A DNA stretch of 64,000 nt from Dipteris shenzhenensis (lineage: Eukaryota; Polypodiophyta; Polypodiopsida; Gleicheniales), in NCBI GenBank assembly GCA_047967505.1, contig CM106539.1; one strand, 5' to 3'. Under the pieces are notes generated by a model. It did no database searches. It was not told the origin of the DNA and saw nothing but the letters and a program-made list of their open reading frames with translations. This document shows, piece after piece, positions 56,080-64,000 of this stretch (its first letter is position 1; each line of letters opens with the position of its first letter). A program made the position numbers and the translations under genes.

Positions 56080-57440
56080 ATTCTGAGATCTGCAGATTTC
56101 TCACACAGTGCGGGTAACTGATGCACACTACCTTTGCTTTTCCAACAGAAAAGGTACCTCAACAAGAGGTGTTTTGCATTTACAATCTATGCCAGTACTG
56201 ACTGTCAGTTCAAGGCATATACCCACACAATTGCCAAAGCATCAACAATATATATATTCCCCTTTTCTGGCTGCTGCATATAGCTTCAAAAGGCATCTGT
56301 TTCCCCTTCTCTGTGCACAAAGGCACGCATCTCTTTTATTTCTGCAAAACTCTGATTTTCTCTGTTTTCTGCTGATTTTCTGACAGTAAAATGATTACCA
56401 GATAGGTGGGCATTGATGGCAAAAACTGTCTCTGCAACTCTCTTTTTTTTTTTTTTTTTGGAACAGTGACCAGATGGGTAACTACTGGTTACATTAACCA
56501 GATCAGTCCTGTTCTGGTCTGGTTAGATGTCTGTAACTTGGCCACTAACTGAACCAAACTGGTTAACTGCACCAGTCCAGTCTGGTTAGGCTGTCCTCTG
56601 ACCAGATCCCTAACCAGGGTCAGTTAACTGCAGTTAGCTTGAACAAGGTCACACTAACCACAGGTCTGCCAGCCTAGCTGCCACGTGTCAGTGTGCCACG
56701 TCAGCTCTGAGCTGGATGCCACGTGTACTGCCACGTCATCACCCTGTACATGCTGCCACATCAGCATCCACACGTGTCTGCCACGTCAGCTCTGTGCATG
56801 CCACATGTACACCTGTGCCACATCATCTGCCCTGCTGGTTGCCACGTAAGCCTAAGGTTAAACCTTGGCTGGCAAAAAAAAACGAAATTCGTCGCGCACG
56901 TCCGTCAGCGTCGCACGAATACGAAGTCCGGCCAAAAATCTCCGTCTTCAGGGTCTGCTCCTTCCTCGCGAGACTTGCATACAAGACCACGCCAGCAACA
57001 CAGGCCCAAATTTATTGTCACGTACTCACTTTCTCTGATTCACATCGACGCTTCTTCTGCGCCAATATTTCATTCAGCTGGACAACGCAACTGTGTTCAC
57101 AGGCGTCCTTGCTTGTAAAAACTGGGTGTGTCTGGTCGCTGGTGGAAAAGATATGACAGCCAATCATCCGCTACCAACAATCCACACCTACGTGAGAATT
57201 CACGGACTCTTTCAGGCTGCCGTCACAGGAGAAAGCTTCCGTCAATACGGTGGAGAGCGTCACCCATCCGTGGTCACAGGGCTTCATTCTCGCCAATCTC
57301 AGACGGGGACTTTCACCCGTACCAGCACTTACCAGCAAGTCCTCTCCCGACTGACCGGTATAATATCTTCCGATCACTCAGAGACTTCACATCCTGCAGC
57401 TTTGTTGGATCGTCACAGTTTGAGGAAGCTGTGAAACCAT
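56080..57440 (-). promoter_or_regulatory. Chromovirus 2 leader with ACGT-core and AACCAG clusters
   Basis: From 56680 to 56850 the motif TGCCACGT or its CACAT variant occurs about ten times, seven with an intact ACGT core. From 56460 to 56640 AACCAG and CTGGTT recur in both orientations. An 18-nt T run ends near 56459. Frames on the plus strand (56716-57511) have no motif and overlap each other. Confidence 0.55.
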
Positions 57441-57453
57441 GCTCTGATACCAA

Positions 57454-58379
57454 TAAAACCAAACTGGAGGGTGTAAAACAGCTATGGCTTCGCTTTAACG
57501 ACGGAATTTAGCTCTCCAAAGCTCTCCCTCACTCCCTCTCTCTGAACATACACTAGGGCCCAAGACAAATTGTCGGGCTGGACCCCCCCAAAGGTCTTTA
57601 TTCATTTCAGAAATTCTGTTACAGAAGTTCAGCTTCAGCTTAGAGCTGTCTCGTAAGTCTCTCTCCCCTCTACAAAACGTGAAAAATCCTTCTTTTACAA
57701 GAGCTTCAAGCTCTATTCAAATTGGCAACATGCCACTTGTCTAAAATCTAGACTAAATCCTATTACAAGCCTCTAAGGGCCATTCTGGAGTCTTCAAAGC
57801 TCTCGGTCACACGAACCGCTTCCTAGATGCTTGTGAGGCTCCCATTTCGCTTAGGAAAAATAATCCTTGCTAGTACCTGCAACAATTAATTAAAGCGCAC
57901 CACCATGGTACCCATTAATTGTTAGCGCTTTGCATGCAAATAACACACTGTGGACTAATCCTAGTCACGGTGGGCGTCCCCACTGAACACATGTGCACAT
58001 CTAAACAAATATATATATACAAATAAATAAATATATTTTTCTCTGGTTGACCGGAGTCAACACTCTTGATTATATTTAAAGAGCTTTGACCAAGGGTCAA
58101 GGTGCCTTAATTATAGCCAAGTCTCTCCAACCGGAGTTGGCACATCTTGGTTAACCGGGGTTAACCCTCTTGGCGCATGCCAAGTCTTGTTGACCGAAGT
58201 CAACACTCTCTGACCGTAGTCAGATTTACTTGACTGGAGTCAAGTATCTTTGACCATAGTCAATACTTCGACCATTAAAATAACTCTTTGACCGTAATTA
58301 ACACATATAAAACTCTTTAACTATGATCAAATAAATGGTCAAGTGTACTTTGACTTAGGATATTTACATTGTGGTGACA
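57454..58379 (-). repeat. Chromovirus 2, 5' LTR
   Basis: Promoter-side LTR of the minus-strand element. It carries the same hairpin array at 58047-58263. Confidence 0.92.
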
Positions 58380-58384
58380 ACAAT

Positions 58385-58958
58385 TAACGAGGACAACATG
58401 TAGTTCATATTTTCAGGAGTGAGTGCCATACCACCCATTGATCAAGAGTTCGCAATAGTGGGATGATTGGCCACAGGAGTTTGGCTTCCAATCTTCATGG
58501 CAGTACTAGTTGTCAGGACTTTTTATTGAGCCACTGTGTTATCATAGCAGAGTATTCGTGTCTCAGCCTTTTGGAGCAGTAGCATATCAGTCCTAGTGCC
58601 AGATTGCTATTCCCTATTTCTTTGGGAGGGCAGTCAAGTTTCAAGCAGCAGTTGGTGGTCGTCATGATCACATTTATTTGGCAGATTCACTTAGTTCCTT
58701 AGTAGCTACCATCATCCAAAATTTAAGCAGGATGGAATGTCGCGTACAGGTTGGTGCATTGTGACACACAGTTAGATCCAATATTTTTTTTCCGTATGCC
58801 GTGACATCTTTGTGAGCCCTAGTTTTGGGATGAGTTAGGCACGAGTTATAAGGGTCCATTCTTATTTACCAATGTTGCAGGCCACGGTAGAGTAGTTTGG
58901 ATCGCCAGGGCAAAGTGTTGCGAGGTATCCACCTAGCAACAAGTCCAGAAGAGGGGAA
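58385..58958 (+). other. 3' interior of the old plus-strand element
   Basis: It continues the interior from before chromovirus 2 and ends in the polypurine tract AGAAGAGGGGAA. No protein domain is recognised. Confidence 0.45.
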
Positions 58959-59485
58959 TGTCACATGCACCAGTGCCAAGCACATGTGGCAGTGACAACT
59001 GGCTGCACATCTCACAGCACCCCAATGCAGCATATTTGCAAGGTTCTAAGGCCCCAAAGGGCAGCACCAAGTGTCGGAAGTGGGATGGGGGAGGTGCCTT
59101 TTATAGGCAGCCTCAACCCCCTTCAAGTTGGCCCAATGGGCTGCATTGGCAGGCCCTACCAGCCAGCCAACCAGCCGACTAGCTGGTCGGCCAAGTTGGC
59201 TGATTTTGGCTCCTAGATAAGGGCCCCCTTGGCCCCTTGTTTGGGATTCAGTCTAGAGCCTCCAAGCAGCTGTCCAGCCCCTTTTGAAGCCCTCACCCCA
59301 CTCCAGTTTCTCAGCTCAGTTTTGTATTGCGATTTGGCACTCATGTACAACATAGTTAGGGCATTTATGCTAGCATTATAAATAAAGCAGTGTACTGTAG
59401 CTAGGAAGATCTTTGGTGTCTCTCACGCTTGAGTCCTCCTTCTACATCTTGTCTATTTCCGCACAACAAGTCCCCGCATGTTACA
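58959..59485 (+). repeat. 3' LTR of the old plus-strand element
   Basis: TGTCACATGC...GCATGTTACA, with 9 of 10 terminal bases in inverted match. The inverted repeat GCCGAC/GTCGGC (59174-59191) lies upstream of a TATA-like ATAAGG, and AATAAAG is present near 59380. It is preceded by a polypurine tract. Flanks do not form a target duplication, which fits a 3' LTR rather than a solo LTR. Confidence 0.65.
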
Positions 59486-59640
59486 TCTGGAATCTGCATG
59501 TGGGTGATGACACTTCCACTTGGGGCTCATGCACATGCATGCAAGTCCGTGTGGCTGCCATGCAAGCTCGTGCATGTAAAAAGTTGCCAAAAGTGAAGAA
59601 AGCCTCTTAAAGTTTCTACTTTTGGGCTAAGCTAGCTAGC

Positions 59641-60890
59641 GTGGCATCTTGGAGAAGAAGATTCTTTGTGGTTACCCGGTCTAGCCAGAGGGGCTCTCAT
59701 AGTAGCACCCTTGAATCCCATTGGAAGCAGAGTCTTTCTCCTCCAACTACACTCAGGGGGACTACCCTGACGAGCCCAATCTTCCTCGGCCCGCACTTGG
59801 TGTATCTCTTCCCTTGGTACCATGGATTCACTGTAGAGGAAATGGAGACAATGCACCACGTCCCTCACTTTTCGGTGACGCTTTGCTTTCCAAGGCTCCC
59901 AAGGGAGTATAGGGCCATCCTCCCGTCCATTGGTCATGCTTTTGGTAGGGTGTTGGAGCCCCACCGCACGCAGCAGCTTCGGTCGTAGCGGATGACGGGG
60001 TCTCTAGACTCCAACTAGTGGTGGAGAGTTTGGAGTTCCTTCTAGAGGAGATTTACCTCGAGACTTTAGATGGGGGGAGGGGTGGGGAGAGCTCCGCCAG
60101 AGGGTTGAGATCTCAGGGCTCCCTAGACAATGCCTTAGGTGTTGGCAGATGGGATATGTCCTACGGAACTGCCCTAGAGGCCAGAGATGGGCCCCTCCCC
60201 CTCCCTTCGCAGCCTGACAATAGAGGGAGCCACAGGTGGAGAGGCCTCAAAGCACTCCTAGACAGTTGCAACAAGAGTCCCAGACCCCTTGGGTGGAGCC
60301 ATCCAAAGGGAAGTGGACCAAAGTCGGCAAGAGAAAGAAAGAAAATGCAGAAAATAGGGTGAGAGGAATTGCAAAAGGCATGCGAAAGCCAAGGACAAGT
60401 CACAGTCAGAGCGTGAGGCTGCTTCCTAGGCTCAAGGAGAGTAGGCAGGGAGCGCCCCCTTTGAGCTCCCTTAGACGTCGGAGGACGAGACTTTCTTTGA
60501 CCTTCTGGAGGATCCTCAGGTGACACGGACCCAGGGTTCACATTCGTCAGCCCAGCACTAGGATGTAAGATCCCCTGAGGCTCCAGTGTTTGCTACCTCC
60601 CCTTATCAGACCTCCCCCGTTTGCCCCCCTCCCCCGAATCCTGCTGTAGCTACCCCTCCCTCCTCTCCCCCACCCTCTCTTGCTCCCTCCTCTCCCCCAC
60701 CCTCTCCTGCTCCCCCTCCTGCTGCAGCAGCCCTGTCCACCTCGTCATCTTCCTCCTTTCCCAGTCCTTCATCCAGCCCTGAGTTGACTCCCCTGCCCGC
60801 AGGCAAGGGGGAAGTAGGGGCTTCTCTCCTTGGCCCCCTCTCTCATGCTGAGGATGCCTCTCCTCAGAAGCAGATGAGCTCTCCCTAGCA
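59641..60890 (+). pseudogene. LINE ORF1-like RNA-binding protein, broken
   Basis: The first part (59641-59985) ends in FPRLPREYRAILPSIGHAFG, matching the LP-x-E-x-IG pattern of the DUF4283 domain of plant LINE ORF1. A VESLEFLLEEIYLETLDGG piece follows at 60021. In another frame lies a zinc-knuckle-like CLRCWQMGYVLRNC (about 60137-60178) in which the usual His is Tyr. A Lys-rich stretch and a Pro/Ser-rich tail (60620-60800) follow. At least three frame changes occur, so no protein is made. Confidence 0.5.
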
Positions 60891-61396
60891 CACAGCCTCT
60901 TCGACTACGTCAGGGACAGGTGGCCCCTTCTTTCAGCCCTTAGGCCCGAGACCTCGCCCTGGGCAGCTCTTTCCAAGGGAGTTCTGGACTTGGGACCTTG
61001 GAAGTGTTTGGAGGTTCTTGACGCATATCCTTTGACTTTGGAGATGACCGTGTTGATTTACAGCCCCGCAAAGGGGTTTCATATGGGTGGTTGGCTCCCG
61101 TACTCGGTCTTTTTAGGATCTACACTTTACCTCGACCGGCGAGGAGCAGTGGATGTAACACATGATGGAGCAATGGATGGGCCCGTAGGGGATTGACTTG
61201 TGGCTCAACCACGGTGACTACTAGCTTGGCTTCTCAGCAGCGAGACCGGGAGAGGACTTGGTAGTTGCAATGATCCACCTGCCACTAGAGGTGGAGATTA
61301 CACATCTGACTTATTTAATGTTTCAGCAGTCCGCTGATAGGATTGGAGTGGATGTTTCTTTCATGAAAGGTAGGCATTGAGCTGGTCATGCCCTTG

Positions 61397-62522
61397 TGTT
61401 GGAAAGGTCACCTCCCCATCTGTAAGCCCCCATATGAGGAGAGCATGGGGGGGGTGAACCTAGGGTTTGAGTGTCTGTCACATGGGCATCTGATTGGATG
61501 TCATGTGGACAAGAGCCAGAAGGGATTGAGTGATAAGATGGGGCTGCCACATGGACAGCATCTTGGCTGTCATGTGGGCAGCACATCTAGAGCTGTTGTG
61601 GGCAAGAATCAAAGAGATGGAGGGTACCTGGAGCTAGGATGGATCTGCAGCAGCAAAAGGCGAAGCAGTAGCCAGCACAAGGAACCCGGAATAAAAAGCG
61701 AGCACATGGTGCTGACATCTACACGGTGTACGGCTCTGTACGGAACTGGGAGAGGGCCTGGCAGAGGCGCAGGATGTGCAGGCGCAGATGTGGAGCAGCA
61801 AATGTGGCTGTCAGTGGGCAGAAGGCATGCCTTACATAGGCTGGACCCCTGCCTTGAATGGAGGGCCAAAGGCCCTGGAAGTTTGGGCCAAAAGCCCTGG
61901 GTTGTGAGCCCTTATAGGGCTGGACCAGCCACAGACTGGTCGGCCAGTCTGCTGCAGGCTGGTCGGTATTTTTACCAGCCCTTGGGGCCCTATAAAAGGA
62001 GGTCCTTGAGGCCTCACTTCTTATCACTTGGAGCAGCAGTTCAGGGAGCAGCAGGAGCAGCAGATCAGCCACTTGTGGGTCTCTATCCAGAAGGAGACAA
62101 GAGAGCTGTAGAGCTGCAGACCTAGCTCAGAGTGCTGCCCACCTAGGCTGGTGCAAAGACAGCAAGGTGGAAGGGATTTGGACAGAAAGTCTACAGAAGC
62201 TCGAGGTGGAGCACGCGGGCTCGAGTCTAGAGATAGCCAGCTGATAGGAGAAGGACCTTGTGGTAAGATCAGAGGACCACACCATTGGTGGGACTCTGGA
62301 TCTATCTCTCTTGTATTGTGTCCATAGTTTTGGACGGAAATATATATTTTGGTGGTTTCTCTATCTGGCCGATTCATTGTCTATTGATGAGTCTGCACAT
62401 CTATTGAATGCACATAAGTAAAGAAGTTTGTGATTCCACACACCCACACCACACTGTGTGAGCTCCTGGGCATTACTATAAGTCTTCCGCTGCATGTACC
62501 CTCTGTTGGGTATTTTCTAACA
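61397..62522 (+). mobile_element. Solo LTR of the TR-GAG 1 family, 1126 bp
   Basis: TGTTGGAAAG...TTTTCTAACA with a perfect 5-bp duplication CCTTG (61392-61396 and 62523-62527). It aligns to LTR 37092-38109 throughout with many substitutions and some longer blocks. It has GACTGGTCGGCCAGTC (61934-61949) before TATAAAAG (61991). It arose by recombination between two LTRs. Confidence 0.92.
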
Positions 62523-62529
62523 CCTTGGT

Positions 62530-63165
62530 GCATCGATGTACAGATACAGACTACTCCCCTTCCAAGCCCCCTCACCCCCAAAATCACAGAAGTTCGAGAT
62601 CGTGGTGTAGGCTTCCTCTCATAGATGAGCTTATCATAGGTCGAGTAGTTTGGATGGGTCTCCACATGGGTGAGTCCACGATTGGCATCCTGAACGTGTA
62701 CACACCAGCTTGTAAACAACATTTCCCTGCTTTTAGGAGGCGGCTGACTAAGTGCCTCCCACATCTGGATTGTTGGAGGAGACTTCAACAATCTAGAATT
62801 TGCAGAGGATAAGCATGGAGGAGCTTCCTTTGCAGAGATGCTGGCAGCAAAGAGGAGCACTTGGGAGCAGTCCATCTTCGTGGTCAGCGCCAAAGATCCG
62901 TGTAGAGAGGCAGAGTGGACCAAGATCCTAGGCAGCCTCTTTTCTTTCGCACAGAGGAGACACGATTGTCTGTTGGAGCGCCTGGACAGGTTCTATGTTG
63001 GGATCCGGGTGTTGCACAAGGGGGTTTCCACTAGAATTTCAGCAAGTACCACATTGTCGGACCACTCCCCAGTTGTGCTTCACCTAGAGCAGCCTCGTAG
63101 AGGACTTCCCCAAAGGGGGGTTCGCATCCCAATTGATCTTCTCCAGGGCGAGGAGTTGTAGGAGG
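62530..63165 (+). pseudogene. LINE endonuclease domain (APE type), frameshifted
   Basis: Motifs in order: a WMGLHMGESTIGILNVYTP strand, then IVGGDFNNLEFAEDKHGG (about 62774-62820) with the catalytic Asp and Asn. RLDRFYVG (62982-63005) follows, and then LSDHSPVVL (63055-63080) with the catalytic His. A frameshift near 62780 splits the domain. In intact LINEs this domain nicks the target DNA for reverse transcription. Confidence 0.75.
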
Positions 63166-63560
63166 TTGTAGTAGAGATTTAGCAGTAGCCAGAGGGTGGG
63201 CCCGGTTGAGGCGATCTAGAGAAGCAGCGTAGAGTTACAGCCTCAGGCCCTCAGACAGAGATACACTCTTTAGGAGTACGAGAGAGCCCTGTGAGCGACG
63301 GGATTTAGCATCCATAGAGCAACTCAGAGAGCAAGACACAGGCTCTTGAGTGGTTCAGTGACCGTTTACGAGAGCGCGAGGCTTGATCTCCAAGCCAAAG
63401 AGATCCGGTGTGTTGAGTTTTTGTATCACTCCTCTCGTGCTAGATGGGTCCAGTAGGGAGACATGATGACCATGCAATTCTTTTAGATGACGAGGCCCAA
63501 ATCAGCCGGGACTTAGCTCCAACGACTATGGATGAGTCTGGACGAATATAGTCACTCATT

Positions 63561-64000
63561 CACTTTCACATAACATAAATTTTCTTGTTCATAGACATCC
63601 TTTGTACCCATTTTATTACGTCAAAAGAGCCTCACAATCACTGTCAATGTAATAATATTATACATATGTAATTACTTATTAAATACATTTATGTCAACAT
63701 GACAAGAGCTTTCTAGTGTTTTTATAGCATAAATAACAAGACATTTATGTATATGTTCTAAAGAAGTTAAAATTACTATAAATAAGTATTAACCGTTGGG
63801 CTTACATATCTACTCTCATAAGATATATGCAAGATTTTGTAAAATATAAATCCCTAGATGTCCTCAAATAGCATTTTTCGGTCAATTTGAGTGGCAGAAT
63901 GACTATATTTGGACATTGGATGTGAAAGTTATGTCACTTTTAAAGTGCTGTCTAAGGTAGTTTCGCCAACGAAACTACCTTGGGAGACCTTCAACGAGGT
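63561..64000. other. AT-rich sequence with perfect hairpin at 63954-63981
   Basis: No gene. The arms AAGGTAGTTTCG and CGAAACTACCTT pair perfectly over 12 bp around a CCAA loop. A second near-palindrome, CACTTTTAAAGTG, lies just upstream at 63936-63948. Confidence 0.7.

Larger units (their letters stand above)
47915..58379 (-). mobile_element. Young Ty3/gypsy chromovirus, nearly intact
   Basis: Both LTRs are 926 bp (47915-48840 and 57454-58379), differ at eight positions by eye, and are flanked by ACAAT (47910-47914 and 58380-58384). On the element strand they start TGTCACC and end GGTTTTA. The primer site TGGTATCAGAGC is the complement of 57441-57452. The polypurine tract GGAGGGGA lies just inside 48841. 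One gag-pol frame runs 56079 to 48853, interrupted only by the nested gag-only element 51511-54067. Counting codons across the insertion, allowing for the duplicated AGCAA, leaves the frame in register at about 1,554 residues. Confidence 0.94.
45938..59485 (+). mobile_element. Old plus-strand LTR element without pol, host of chromovirus 2
   Basis: The 3' end is well marked: a polypurine tract AGAAGAGGGGAA (58947-58958) followed by an LTR (58959-59485). Its interior on both sides of chromovirus 2 has the same style: 45938-47914 and 58385-58958. It encodes only a coiled-coil and Ser/Gly-repeat frame, with no polymerase or integrase. The 5' LTR was not found, so the left boundary is a guess. Confidence 0.45.
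59600..63560 (+). mobile_element. LINE (L1-type) 5' part, split by a solo LTR
   Basis: Plus-strand order is ORF1 (about 59640-60890), then an endonuclease (about 62640-63165), then the linker before RT near 63445-63540. RT itself is absent. Frames are broken in several places. The solo LTR at 61397-62522 interrupts it before the endonuclease. Confidence 0.65.

Noticed and set aside
56716-57511. Plus-strand frames of 113-146 codons in the chromovirus leader
   Set aside because: Antisense to the element, mutually overlapping, and created by TGCCACGT repeats.
60586-60888. Pro/Ser/Ala-rich 100-codon frame as a host extensin-like gene
   Set aside because: Better explained as the low-complexity tail of LINE ORF1, in line with the DUF4283-like part and knuckle upstream.

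Overview
This window is nuclear DNA from a land plant. It holds one plant-type gene with spliced introns (a nodulin-like major-facilitator transporter at 6064-8230), one candidate gene (26719-27679), and a large mass of plant retrotransposons: Ty1/copia, Ty3/gypsy chromoviruses and L1-type LINEs. No bacterial or organellar genes were seen. The heavy nesting of LTR elements suggests a large, repeat-rich genome. I cannot name the species; a non-grass plant, possibly a fern, lycophyte or gymnosperm, is only a guess.

Layout. 1-6.0 kb: gene-poor flank with CT/GA microsatellites, short tandem duplications and three copies of a small hairpin-bearing interspersed repeat. 6.06-8.23 kb: intact three-exon NFD4-like transporter. 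8.7-9.1 kb: ~100-bp tandem repeats. 9.1-16.2 kb: at least three decayed LINE fragments, all reading on the minus strand. 16.3-21.2 kb: short tandem repeats, a possible LTR, a decayed gypsy RNase H-integrase fragment (+) and a stray chromodomain remnant. 21.4-25.5 kb: 5'-truncated, nonsense-riddled copia element (+) with its 3' LTR. 25.6-26.2 kb: minisatellite beside a lone LOG-type pseudo-exon (-). 26.7-28.3 kb: candidate gene interrupted by a solo LTR. 28.8-35.3 kb: copia element (-) with both LTRs and a 556-bp tandem duplication in gag. 35.3-44.8 kb: decayed chromovirus (-) that carries a young nested gag-only element at 37.1-40.8 kb. 45.9-59.5 kb: old plus-strand LTR element without pol. 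It is the host of a young chromovirus (-) at 47.9-58.4 kb, which in turn hosts an even younger gag-only element at 51.5-54.1 kb with identical LTRs. 59.6-63.5 kb: LINE (+) with ORF1 and endonuclease parts, split by a solo LTR. 63.6-64.0 kb: AT-rich sequence with a perfect hairpin.

The relative age of the insertions can be read from target-site duplications and LTR divergence: nested gag-only element 51511-54067 (0 differences in 285 bp), then gag-only element 37092-40809 (6 in 948), then chromovirus 47915-58379 (8 in 926), then copia 28816-35286 (7 in 271). The two unrelated gag-only elements have gag, LTRs and a tRNA-Met primer site but no protease, integrase or polymerase. They must be moved by enzymes made elsewhere, and both sit inside chromoviruses.

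The most unusual non-coding structure is in the young chromovirus LTRs: an array of nine short hairpins, five of them built from inverted W-box cores. Its leader holds a cluster of ACGT-core motifs. Several different LTR families share an inverted repeat upstream of TATA, and two different copia-type leaders share CCGTAC and CAGATCTG motifs.
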